From assembly GCF_014874095.1 (NCBI RefSeq), contig NZ_JADBEB010000001.1, positions 4,836,001 to 4,900,000 on the forward strand: a stretch of DNA of 64,000 nucleotides, read 5' to 3'. Of the stretch, positions 53,547-63,562 are shown piece by piece. Position 1 is the stretch's first letter. The number at the start of each line of letters is the position of its first letter. A program made the translations under genes and the position numbers. The notes beneath the pieces were generated by a model. It searched no databases and was not told the DNA's origin. It saw nothing but the letters and a program-made list of their open reading frames with translations. The stretch is from Plantactinospora soyae. GTDB lineage: Bacteria > Actinomycetota > Actinomycetes > Mycobacteriales > Micromonosporaceae.

Positions 53547-55034
53547 ATGTCAGCCAGTTCCGCTTCGGATACCGGCCTGCGCTGGGGACGGCTGGGCACG
53601 GTGCATCTCGTCTTCTTCACGGTCGCGGCGTCCGCCCCGCTGACCGTGCTCGGCGGTGGCGTGACCACGATGTACGCGGTCAGTGGCAACGTCGGCGCCG
53701 CGTTGTCCTACGTCCTGCTGGCGGGGATCCTGGCCGTGTTCGCAGTCGGCTACGCCGCGATGAGCCGGTTTGTCAGCAATGCCGGGGCGTTCTACGCGTA
53801 CATCGCGGGCGGGCTCGGGCGGGCTGCCGGCGTCTCCGGTTCGTTCGTCGCGCTGGCCGCGTACAACGCCATCCAGATCGGCCTGTACGGGTTGTTCGGC
53901 GCCGTCGTCGGCGACTTCATGGCCACGAAGTTCGGCGTCGAGCAGGCGTGGTGGGTGTGGGCGCTGATCGGTCTGCTGGTGGTCGGGGCACTGGGCATCC
54001 TGCAGGTCGACCTCAACGCCACCGTCCTCGCGGTGCTGCTGCTCCTCGAATGTCTCGCGGTCGTCGTCTTCGACGTGGTGTCCCTGGGCAACCCGGCGGG
54101 CGGCAGCGTCAGCCTCGCCGGCCTGGATCCGGGCAACCTCTTCGCCGCCGGACTGGGTGCCGTACTCGCGCTGGGAATCGCCTCCTTCACCGGGCTCGAG
54201 TCCGGTGCCATCTACAGCGAGGAGGTCAGGGACCCGCGTCGTACGGTGGCCCGGGCGACCTACATCGCGGTCGCCTTCACCGGTGGGTTCTACGCGCTGT
54301 CCGCCTGGGCGTTGACCGTGGCGACCGGGCCGGAGAACGCGCAGGCCGCCTCGGCCGGGGCCGGTCCGGAGGTGGTCTTCGGCATCCTCGCCGAACACGC
54401 CGGTACGACGGTCTCGGACGTCGTCTACCTGCTCTTCGTCACCTCGGTACTCGCCGCCCTGCTCTCCTTCCACAACGGAGTGGCCCGGTACCTGTTCGCG
54501 CTGGGCCGGGAGCGGGTGCTGCCCGCGTACCTCGATCGCACCGGGGTCAGGACCGGTGCACCCGTGACCGGTTCACTGACCCAGTCGGTCCTGGCGCTCG
54601 GGGTGGTGGTCGCCTTCGTACTGGCCGATCGGGATCCGGTGGTCGACCTGTTCACCTGGCTCAGCGGCGTCTCGGCGGTGGGTGTGGTGCTGCTGATGAC
54701 GCTGACCTCGGCCGCGGTGGTGGGCTTCTTCCGGCGCCGCCCGGAGGGCGAGGTCAACACGTGGCAGCGGCTGGTCGCCCCGGCCCTGGCCACCGTGCTG
54801 CTCTTCGCCGTACTGCTGGTGCTGGTGGTCAACTTCGACGCGCTGCTCGCTCCGGGCAGCCCCCGCTACCTGGCCTGGCTGCTGCCGGGAGTCACCGTGG
54901 TCGCCGGACTGGCCGGACTCGCCTGGGGACTGGTGCTCCGCTCGACCCGGCCGACCGTCTACGCGGCCGTCGGCCGGGGCGCGGCCGAGCGGACGGCCAC
55001 CGAGGAGGAGGCCGAAGTCGCCGTGAACCGCTGA
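53547..55034 (+). CDS. APC-family amino acid permease
   Basis: A 495-residue permease with 12 or so membrane helices. The first helix region has FFTVAASAPLTVLGGGVTTM and the sixth ASFTGLESGAIYSEEVRDPR, both signatures of the amino acid-polyamine-organocation family. The C-terminus is hydrophilic and acidic (TATEEEAEVAVNR). GAGGGAGA lies 9 nt before the ATG at 53547. It is alone on its strand between the GPP34 gene (divergent) and the metallo-hydrolase (convergent). The substrate is an amino acid or amine, not specified. Confidence 0.93.
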   Translation: MSASSASDTGLRWGRLGTVHLVFFTVAASAPLTVLGGGVTTMYAVSGNVGAALSYVLLAGILAVFAVGYAAMSRFVSNAGAFYAYIAGGLGRAAGVSGSFVALAAYNAIQIGLYGLFGAVVGDFMATKFGVEQAWWVWALIGLLVVGALGILQVDLNATVLAVLLLLECLAVVVFDVVSLGNPAGGSVSLAGLDPGNLFAAGLGAVLALGIASFTGLESGAIYSEEVRDPRRTVARATYIAVAFTGGFYALSAWALTVATGPENAQAASAGAGPEVVFGILAEHAGTTVSDVVYLLFVTSVLAALLSFHNGVARYLFALGRERVLPAYLDRTGVRTGAPVTGSLTQSVLALGVVVAFVLADRDPVVDLFTWLSGVSAVGVVLLMTLTSAAVVGFFRRRPEGEVNTWQRLVAPALATVLLFAVLLVLVVNFDALLAPGSPRYLAWLLPGVTVVAGLAGLAWGLVLRSTRPTVYAAVGRGAAERTATEEEAEVAVNR

Positions 55035-55052
55035 CGGATCCACCCGCTCGGG

Positions 55053-56216
55053 TCAGCCGAGCGCCTGCCACCAAGCGTCCACCGGGGGCGGCTGGTCCAC
55101 CACCACCCGCTCACCGGGGCGCGGCACCGCCAGCCGTACGCCCCGGGCCTTCGCCTCCCGCCACAGCCGGTCGACCGGATCGGTCCAGGCGTGCGGGGCG
55201 AGGGTGAAGGTCCCCCAGTGCACCGGAATGAGGAGGTCGCCGCGCAGGTCAAGGTGCGCGGTGATCGCCTCCTCGGGCACCATGTGGATGTTCGGCCAGG
55301 CCACGGCGTAGGCGCCGATCTGCATCAGCGTGGCGTCGAACGGGCCGTACCTGGCCCCGATCTCCGCGTAGCCGGCGAAGTAGCCGGAGTCGCCGGAGCA
55401 GAACACCCGGCGGTGCCGGCCGGAGATCACCCAGGAGCCCCAGAGGGTACGGTCCCGGACGAGCCCGCGTCCGGAGAAGTGCCGGGCCGGGGCCACGGTG
55501 AAGTCCAACCCGGCCACGGTCGCCCGTTCGGTCCAGTCCAACTCGACGATCCGGTGCGGCGGCACGCCCCAGCGTTCCAGGTGGGCGCCGACGCCGAGGG
55601 GCACCAGGAACGGTGCCGACTGACCGTGGCGCAGCGCGCGTACCGTCGCCATGTCCAGGTGGTCGTAGTGGTCGTGTGAGATCACGATGGCGTCCAGCCG
55701 GGGAAGTCGGTCCAGCGGTACCGGCACCGGGTGCAGCCGCCGGGGACCCAGTCGGGCCGATGGCGAGCACCGGTCGCTCCAGACCGGGTCGAGCAGCACC
55801 CGACGGCCCTCGATCTCGATCAGGGCGGACGCGTGGCCGTACCAGATCACCCCGAGCTCGCCGGCCGGCGCCGACGCCGGCGGGGCGGCGCCCGGGACGA
55901 TCACCGGAATGCTGCCGGCCGGCCGTCGGGGCTGGCCGCCGAGGACCAGGTCGCGGAGCATTTCGCGGCCGGTGCCGGGCACCATGGTGCGGGTGTCGAC
56001 CGGATTCCGGAACGCTCCGGCACGGAACTGGGGGGAGCGGCGTACCCGGTCGGCCCGGGCGCCGCCGGGGAGCCGCCCGAGGGCGGCGGGCACGTCCCGG
56101 ACCGCCCAGGCCGCCACGGCGAGCCCGGCCATCGCGAGAGCGCCGAGCGCCCGCCGCCGACGGCGGGCGCGGGCGCTCGGCGCGGAGAACCCGCCCCGTT
56201 CTGGTTCCGTACGCAT
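55053..56216 (-). CDS. metallo-beta-lactamase-fold hydrolase (UlaG/NAPE-PLD-like)
   Basis: A 387-residue protein. A probable N-terminal membrane anchor (ALGALAMAGLAVAAWAVRDV, about 23-42) precedes the MBL domain: the zinc motif HDHYDHLD at 181-188, GWYGHASALIEI-like strand at 122-134 (VIWYGHASALIEI), RHFSGRG near 251, and SGDSGYFAGY near 284. The family includes N-acyl-phosphatidylethanolamine phospholipase D and lactonases. Substrate is not determined. The anchor and RD/P-rich linker point to the membrane surface. It converges on the permease gene with an 18-base gap. Confidence 0.9.
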   Translation of the reverse strand: MRTEPERGGFSAPSARARRRRRALGALAMAGLAVAAWAVRDVPAALGRLPGGARADRVRRSPQFRAGAFRNPVDTRTMVPGTGREMLRDLVLGGQPRRPAGSIPVIVPGAAPPASAPAGELGVIWYGHASALIEIEGRRVLLDPVWSDRCSPSARLGPRRLHPVPVPLDRLPRLDAIVISHDHYDHLDMATVRALRHGQSAPFLVPLGVGAHLERWGVPPHRIVELDWTERATVAGLDFTVAPARHFSGRGLVRDRTLWGSWVISGRHRRVFCSGDSGYFAGYAEIGARYGPFDATLMQIGAYAVAWPNIHMVPEEAITAHLDLRGDLLIPVHWGTFTLAPHAWTDPVDRLWREAKARGVRLAVPRPGERVVVDQPPPVDAWWQALG

Positions 56217-56303
56217 CGGCCGTCGCCCCCTCGTCTTCTGCGAGGGTACGCCGGAGCCGGTGCCGACCTCTCCACCTCCGCCCGGCGCCGTCGCCGGATG
56301 CTC

Positions 56304-56414
56304 GACTCGGCTGGCCGGGTGCTCGGCTCGGCCGGCGGGAGGCTCGACTGGCCGGGTGCTCGGCTCGGCCGGCGGGAGGCTCGACTGGCCGGGCGCTCGG
56401 CTCGGCTGGCCGGG
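56304..56414. repeat. 37-bp tandem repeat, three copies
   Basis: Units at 56341-56377 and 56378-56414, plus an imperfect copy ending at 56340 that carries a 5-base insertion. Each has GGCTCGACTGGCCGGG and GCTCGGCTCGGC. They fill the gap between two minus-strand genes. Confidence 0.8.
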
Positions 56415-56426
56415 GGCTCGGCTGGC

Positions 56427-57446
56427 TCAGCCGCCGTTGGTCGGCCGGTACGTGGTGGCCTTCCGGGCCGGAACGGACGTGTTGCGCAGCCCGTCCACCG
56501 CAGCGAGGAAGCCCGGTCCCATCGCGGCGCGGGCCTGCACCGCCGGGTGGGTGGCGCCGAAGTTGTCCGGGTCGGCCTGCCCGTCGGCGAACAGGACGTA
56601 GGTCAGCACCGGGGCGCCGGCCGGATCGAAGATCAGCCCGGCCTCGTGGCGGGCGTTGCCGAACCAGCCCGCCTTGGTCGCGATCCGGGCCCGCTCGGCC
56701 GAGGACATGGTGCGGCGGATGCCGTCGGTGAACGCGATCGGGGCACGCAACTGGTTCAGCAGGAAGGTGGTCGAGGTCGCCGAGAGCAGGGTGCCCCGGA
56801 CCAGCGCCTGGAGCAGGTCGTGGGTCTCCCGGGCGGTGCTGGTGCCGAGGAAGAACCGGTTCGGGTTGGCGACCGGCTCGACCTGGGTCTTCGGGAAGCC
56901 CTTGGCGACCAGGATCTGGTTGAGTTCGGCGGCCGGGCAGACCAGCCCGCAGAGCCGGACGGCGGTGTCGTCCGAGACCGTGAGCAGCGCGGCGAGCGCG
57001 TGTCCCAGGGTCACCGAGCTGGGGTACGCGCCGTCCAGGCTGAAGATGCCGTCCCCGCCCGGCACCACGATCGCCGAGGTGACGTCCACCCGCTGGTCCA
57101 GGCTGAGCAGGCCCCGGTCGACCTTGTCGAGTACGGCGGTGGCGACCGCGATCTTGTTGACGCTGTACGCCTCGACCACCGTGTCGGCGTTCTCCCGGAC
57201 GGCGGGCGTCGGGGTGGGCCCGGTCCCGCTGGCCACGCTCAGGTACGTGTACCAGGTGCCACCGGCCCGTTCCTTCTCCCGCCGGTAGATCGCCGCGACC
57301 TGGTTCCCCCGGTACCGGGAGTCTTCCACGGCCCCTCCTCCGGTGCTCGGTGCGGCCATCGCCGGGCCGGCGGCTCCGAGTACCACGCCTGCGGTGGCAA
57401 CGGTGCCGATACCCAGTGCGGTCCTGCGATTCAGCGTGCTTCCCAC
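56427..57446 (-). CDS. exported beta-lactamase-like serine hydrolase
   Basis: A 339-residue protein. The signal peptide carries twin arginines (NRRTALGIGTVATAG) and ends AGPAMAAP, so Tat export is possible. The serine beta-lactamase fold has the nucleophile motif SVNK at 95-98, SDD at 158-160 in place of SDN, and KAG at 258-260 in place of KTG. No ExxLN omega-loop Glu is evident, so it may be a peptidase- or esterase-like member and not a true class A enzyme. GGGGAG is 8 nt before the GTG at 57446. It is downstream of sdhB with a 204-base gap and probably separate from it. Confidence 0.85.
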   Translation of the reverse strand: MGSTLNRRTALGIGTVATAGVVLGAAGPAMAAPSTGGGAVEDSRYRGNQVAAIYRREKERAGGTWYTYLSVASGTGPTPTPAVRENADTVVEAYSVNKIAVATAVLDKVDRGLLSLDQRVDVTSAIVVPGGDGIFSLDGAYPSSVTLGHALAALLTVSDDTAVRLCGLVCPAAELNQILVAKGFPKTQVEPVANPNRFFLGTSTARETHDLLQALVRGTLLSATSTTFLLNQLRAPIAFTDGIRRTMSSAERARIATKAGWFGNARHEAGLIFDPAGAPVLTYVLFADGQADPDNFGATHPAVQARAAMGPGFLAAVDGLRNTSVPARKATTYRPTNGG

Positions 57447-57650
57447 GTCGATCTCTCCCCTCAGAGGTCGTTCCGCCTACCGGCGTCCGGCGTGGGTCGC
57501 TGCCCACGCCGCGGTTGCCAGAGTTGCGGCTTGCCGACCGGTAACAATAGGCGAGTCCGGATCGGTCCGGGTAGCCGCGCAGGTCGGCCGACTGGGTCGA
57601 GGGGCGCGGCGGTGTATCGACTGGGTACCGCCGCCGGTGGATCGGGAGGG

Positions 57651-58408
57651 TCAGGTGCCCGGAGCGCCGTCGCGGTCGCGGATGGCCCCCAGATAGTCGC
57701 GGTTCAGCCGTCCGATGCTGGTCAACGGGATCCCCTTCGGACAGACGGCCGTGCACTCGCCGATGTTGGTGCAGCCGCCGAATCCGGCCGCGTCGTGCGC
57801 GTCGACCATCCCGACGACCCGGGTGGAACGCTCCGGCTGGCCCTGCGGCATCAGGCTCAGATGGGTCACCTTCGCGGCGGTGAACAGCATCGCCGAGCCG
57901 TTCGGGCAGGCCGCGACGCAGGCACCGCAGCCGATGCAGGCGGCCGACTCGAAGGCCGCGTCCGCGTCCGACTTGCGGACCAGTTGGGCGTGCGCCTCCG
58001 GGGCACTGCCGGCCGGCGCGGTGATGTAGCCGCCGGCGGCGATGATCTGGTCGAAGGCGGTCCGGTCCACGACCAGGTCCTTGACCACCGGGAACGCCTT
58101 GGCCCGCCAGGGTTCGATGTCGATCGTCTGGCCGTCGGAGAAGTGTCGCATGTGGAGCTGGCAGGCCGTGGTGGCCCGCTCCGGCCCGTGCGCGACGCCG
58201 TTGATGACCATGCCGCAGGCGCCGCAGATCCCCTCCCGGCAGTCGTGGTCGAAGGCCACCGGCTCCTCGCCGTCGAGGGTGAGCCGTTCGTTGAGCACGT
58301 CCAGCATCTCCAGGAACGACATGTCGGGGGAGACGTCCGGTACGGGGTAACTCACCATCCGACCGGAGTCGTCCGGCCCGGACTGCCGCCAGATCCGCAG
58401 GGTGAGGT

Positions 58409-58412
<4 letters not shown>
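57651..58412 (-). CDS. sdhB: succinate dehydrogenase/fumarate reductase iron-sulfur subunit
   Basis: A 253-residue subunit. Cysteines for the [2Fe-2S] centre are in [12 protein letters not shown] near 61, for the [4Fe-4S] centre in [12 protein letters not shown] near 158, and for the third cluster in [14 protein letters not shown] near 212. It carries electrons from SdhA to the membrane cytochrome b. The GTG at 58412 overlaps the sdhA stop by GTGA, fixing the start. Ordered last in sdhCAB. Confidence 0.96.
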
Positions 58413-60346
<1,934 letters not shown>

Positions 60347-60348
60347 AG

Positions 60349-61041
60349 TCAGCGCACCAATCCGGCGATCACGGCGAAGGGAACGACCAGGTAGCCAGCG
60401 CAGAGGGCGACGCTGAAGCCGAGCGCGACGGCCCGGGCCCGGCGCTCGCCCCGGGGGGTCTGCTGGCCGAGGCTGCGGAACGCGCTGAACAGCCCGTGCC
60501 GCAGGTGGAAGCCGAGCGTCACGATCGCGACGGCGTAGAACAGGGTCACGTACCAGCGCTCGGGTGCGAAGTCGGCGGCGACGTTCGCGTACGGCCGGCG
60601 CGGGTCGCCGACCGGGTTCAGGTCACCGGTGGTCAGGTCCAGCAGGTGGTAGACGACGAACAGCGCGATGATCACGCCGCCCCAGCGCATCGTCCGGGCC
60701 GCGTAGCTGCCCTGCACCTTGGGGCGGTGCGCGTACCGGACCGGCCGGGCGGCCCGGGCCCGCCGGGCCAGGACGGTGGCCGACCAGATGTGCGCCACCA
60801 GGGCGATGCCGAGCACCGATCGCTGGATCCACAGGTACCAGGTGTCCGGCAGTACGGGGGAGCCGATCGTCCGCAGCCAGTGCGCGTAGTGGTCGAACGA
60901 CGTGGGGCCGACGAAGATCTTGAGGTTGCCGAGCATGTGCGCGATGAGGAAGAGCACCAGGAGGATGCCCGTCACCGCCATAACGGCTTTCAGGCCGATG
61001 CTGGATCGGATCGGCGACCGCGTACCTACCGCTGCTGTCAC
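60349..61041 (-). CDS. sdhC: succinate dehydrogenase cytochrome b subunit, B type
   Basis: A 230-residue membrane protein with five helices and conserved His residues for two haems ([47 protein letters not shown]). This is the b558-type single anchor subunit. It lets SdhAB pass electrons to menaquinone. The GTG at 61041 is preferred over the ATG at 61083: TAGCGT lies 7 nt before it, and the longer form would overlap the intergenic promoter. It is the first gene of sdhCAB, divergent from a LysR regulator. Confidence 0.93.
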   Translation of the reverse strand: MTAAVGTRSPIRSSIGLKAVMAVTGILLVLFLIAHMLGNLKIFVGPTSFDHYAHWLRTIGSPVLPDTWYLWIQRSVLGIALVAHIWSATVLARRARAARPVRYAHRPKVQGSYAARTMRWGGVIIALFVVYHLLDLTTGDLNPVGDPRRPYANVAADFAPERWYVTLFYAVAIVTLGFHLRHGLFSAFRSLGQQTPRGERRARAVALGFSVALCAGYLVVPFAVIAGLVR

Positions 61042-61048
61042 CCGATAA

Positions 61049-61054
61049 ACGCTA
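61049..61054 (-). promoter_or_regulatory. -10 box of probable leaderless sdhCAB transcript
   Basis: TAGCGT, 7 nt, then the GTG at 61041. Confidence 0.45.
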
Positions 61055-61099
61055 GGAGACCTCTGATTAGTCGTCCAATGCATCGAAGGCTCAGTGTTG

Positions 61100-61114
61100 A
61101 TAGCCGTAAGCTAT
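61100..61114. promoter_or_regulatory. LysR-type operator overlapping the regulator's own -10 box
   Basis: ATAGC-CGTAA-GCTAT is a perfect inverted repeat containing T-N11-A (61101-61113), the LysR box. It includes TAAGCT (61107-61112), which is 6 nt before the GTG of the regulator at 61119, so binding should repress the regulator. It lies about 60-73 bases upstream of the sdhC start, where an activator could act. Confidence 0.6.
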
Positions 61115-61118
61115 TCAG

Positions 61119-62048
61119 GTGCAGCTCCATCAGTTGAAGTACTTCGTGGCGGTGGCAGAAACCCGGCATTTCACCCATGCGGCGGACATTGTCGGCATCA
61201 CCCAGCCGTCGTTGAGTAAGCAGATTCACGTCCTGGAGGCGGACCTCGGTGCCCCGCTCTTCGAACGGATCCGGGGCAACATCGGCCTGACGGCGGCCGG
61301 GGAGGTGCTGCTGCCGCTCGCCAGACGGATCCTCGCCGATGTCGACACCGCCCGGCGGGAGGTCCAGGAACTCGTCGGGGTACGTCGGGGCCGGGTCCGG
61401 CTCGGCGCCACCCCCAGCCTGGCCACCTCGCTGGCCCCGGCGGTGCTGCGCCGGTTCCGGGACGCCCATCCGAACGTCGACCTGCGGGTCGAGGAGAGCG
61501 GCTCCCAGGACCTCGTCCGCGACCTGTTGCGCGGTGAACTCGACCTGGCGTTGATCATCCAGCCCGGGCACGGGCCCGACCCCGCGCTGCGGGCCGAGCC
61601 GATCCTCCGGGACAACCTGGTGGTGGCCTCGCTCAACCCGTTGCCGATGACCGACCCGACCGGCACGGTACGGCTGAGCGACCTGCGCGACCAGCCGCTG
61701 GTGATGTTCCGACAGGGCTACGACCTGCGCGACGCCACCATCCGGGCCTGCCGGGAGGCGGGCTTCGAGCCGTCGCTGGCGGTGGACGGCGGCGAGATGG
61801 ACGCCGTACTCAGCTTCGTGGAGGCGGGACTGGGCGTGGCCCTGGTGCCGGGCATCGTGGTGGCCCGCCGTCCCCGACTCTGGGTCACCCCGCTGGCCCC
61901 GCCCGGGGTGCACCGGACGATCGCGCTGGCCCGACGGCGGGAGGTGGAGCCGACCCACGCGGCGCGGGCGTTCCGGCGGATCCTGCTGGACTACGTCCGC
62001 ACCGCCGCCGAGAACTCGACCCTGCCCGCCGGAGTGACGCCCTACTGA
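61119..62048 (+). CDS. LysR-family transcriptional regulator, divergent from sdhCAB
   Basis: A 309-residue regulator. The winged helix-turn-helix (about 1-60) reads MQLHQLKYFVAVAETRHFTH and continues TQPSLSKQIHVLEADLG. The effector domain follows (RLGATPSLATSLAPAVL, DGGEMDAVLSFVEAGLG). The start is the GTG at 61119, 6 nt after TAAGCT. A perfect T-N11-A palindrome spans its promoter, and it faces sdhC, so it may control the succinate dehydrogenase operon. Its stop overlaps the 3' end of the convergent MmcQ gene by 7 bases. The effector is unknown. Confidence 0.92.
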   Translation: MQLHQLKYFVAVAETRHFTHAADIVGITQPSLSKQIHVLEADLGAPLFERIRGNIGLTAAGEVLLPLARRILADVDTARREVQELVGVRRGRVRLGATPSLATSLAPAVLRRFRDAHPNVDLRVEESGSQDLVRDLLRGELDLALIIQPGHGPDPALRAEPILRDNLVVASLNPLPMTDPTGTVRLSDLRDQPLVMFRQGYDLRDATIRACREAGFEPSLAVDGGEMDAVLSFVEAGLGVALVPGIVVARRPRLWVTPLAPPGVHRTIALARRREVEPTHAARAFRRILLDYVRTAAENSTLPAGVTPY

Positions 62049-62383
62049 CCCAGTCGCTGCCGGGCGAGAAACCGGGGTACGACCATCCGCCACGCCTCGC
62101 TCACCAACTCGGTCATGTGCCCGTGGTCGAGCCGGTCGAGATGGCAGCACACCCAGTTGAAGCGCAGGTCGGCGGTGGGAGGCAGGAGGAACAGGTCCGG
62201 CTCGGCGGCGATGAGCGCGGCACGTTCCTCCTTCGGGTACCCGAAGCCCATCGTCGACTCGTCCCGGGAGAAGGCGACGTACACGATGGAGCCGACCCGG
62301 AACTTCACCCGGTCGCGGATCAGGTGCTCGGTGGTTCGCGGCAGCGTACGGGCCAGCGCTCGTACCTCGGCGACGGTAACCAT
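62042..62383 (-). CDS. MmcQ/YjbR family DNA-binding-fold protein
   Basis: A 113-residue protein with the MmcQ/YjbR layout: MVTVAEVRALARTLPRTTEH, a strand pair VKFRVGSIVYVAFSRDE, then KEERAALIAAEPDLFLLPPT and WVCCHLDRLDHGHMTELVSE. The fold resembles CyaY-like or DNA-binding proteins and the function is unproven. The ATG at 62383 has TAGCGT 6 nt upstream, so it is preferred over the GTG at 62389. It is divergent from the MDR oxidoreductase. Confidence 0.88.
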   Translation of the reverse strand: MVTVAEVRALARTLPRTTEHLIRDRVKFRVGSIVYVAFSRDESTMGFGYPKEERAALIAAEPDLFLLPPTADLRFNWVCCHLDRLDHGHMTELVSEAWRMVVPRFLARQRLGQ

Positions 62384-62389
62384 GCCCAC

Positions 62390-62395
62390 ACGCTA
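62390..62395 (-). promoter_or_regulatory. -10 box of probable leaderless MmcQ-family transcript
   Basis: TAGCGT, 6 nt, then the ATG at 62383. Confidence 0.4.
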
Positions 62396-62532
62396 GTGCG
62401 GGGGACCGACGGCTTTCGTCGGCGACGTATTGACCTCAAGTCCGCTTGACGTTCGACACTGGGCGAGATCGTGTCGGCGGCCGTCGACACGCAGCCCTGC
62501 CGTGACGGTACTGAGGTCGGAGGTGGTCAACG

Positions 62533-63498
62533 ATGCGGGTGATCGAGGTGGCGCGGTTCGGTGGACCGGAGGTGCTCGTGCCGGGCGAGGCCGCCGATCC
62601 GGTGGCCGGGGCCGGCGAAGTCGTGGTCGCGGTCGAGGTGGCCGACGTGCTGTGGCTGGAGACGATGGTGCGCGGCGGGCACGGCGGCGAGGTGTTTCCG
62701 GTGCAGCCGCCGTACCGGCCCGGGGTGGGTGTCGCCGGCACCGTCGCGGCGGTCGGTCCGGGCGTCGATCCGGGCTGGGTCGGTCGGCGGGTGGTCGCCG
62801 CCACCGGCTATCAGAACGGATACGTCGAACGGGCGGTCGTGTCGGCCGACGGCCTGGTGGCCGTACCCGACGGGGTCGACCTGCGGAACGCGGCGGCGGT
62901 CCTGCACGACGGTCTCACCGCCCTGGCACTGGCCGACATCGTCAAGATCACCGCAGGGGACCGGGTGCTGGTGACGGCGGCCGGTGGTGGCCTGGGCGCC
63001 ATCCTCGTCCAGCTCGCGTCCGCAGCCGGCGCGACCGTGGTGGCGGCCGCCCGGGGCGCCGCCAAGCTCGACCGGATCGGCGAACTCGGCGCCGACGTGT
63101 TGGTCGACTACTCCACGCCGGACTGGACCGACCGGGTCTGGGACGCGACCGGGGGCCTCGACGTGGTCCTGGACGGTGCCGGCGGAGACTACGGGCGGGC
63201 CGCGTTCGATCTGGTCAGGGCCGGCGGCCGGTTCTCGGCGCACGGCACTCCCGCCGGCGCGTTCGCCACTGTCGATCCGGACGTTGCCAAGGCCCGGGAC
63301 ATTTCTGCGACCGGCATCGAGGCCGTCCAGCTCCGTCCGGAGCAGGCCCGTGGCTACCTGGTACGGGCGCTCGACGAGGTGGCGGCGGGTCGGATCACTC
63401 CACTGATCGGCCAGACCTTCCCGTTGGAGCGCGCCGCCGACGCCCACGCCGCGATCGAGAACCGCACAGCGGTGGGCAAGACACTGCTGCTGATCTGA
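62533..63498 (+). CDS. MDR-family zinc-free oxidoreductase (quinone oxidoreductase-like)
   Basis: A 321-residue medium-chain dehydrogenase/reductase. The N-terminal GroES-like fold includes PGVGVAGTVAAVGPGVDP near 60; the NAD(P) domain has VLVTAAGGGLGAILVQLASA near 148. The zinc-binding Cys/His set of alcohol dehydrogenases is absent, so it belongs to the quinone oxidoreductase/enoyl reductase branch. NADPH is the likely cofactor. GGAGG lies 9 nt before the ATG at 62533. It converges on the GMC oxidoreductase. Confidence 0.9.
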   Translation: MRVIEVARFGGPEVLVPGEAADPVAGAGEVVVAVEVADVLWLETMVRGGHGGEVFPVQPPYRPGVGVAGTVAAVGPGVDPGWVGRRVVAATGYQNGYVERAVVSADGLVAVPDGVDLRNAAAVLHDGLTALALADIVKITAGDRVLVTAAGGGLGAILVQLASAAGATVVAAARGAAKLDRIGELGADVLVDYSTPDWTDRVWDATGGLDVVLDGAGGDYGRAAFDLVRAGGRFSAHGTPAGAFATVDPDVAKARDISATGIEAVQLRPEQARGYLVRALDEVAAGRITPLIGQTFPLERAADAHAAIENRTAVGKTLLLI

Positions 63499-63562
63499 GC
63501 CCGCCGTCGTCGCGGCGCGGCGCGTCGCGACGACGACGGCCCGGCGGGACGGTCGGCTCGGA

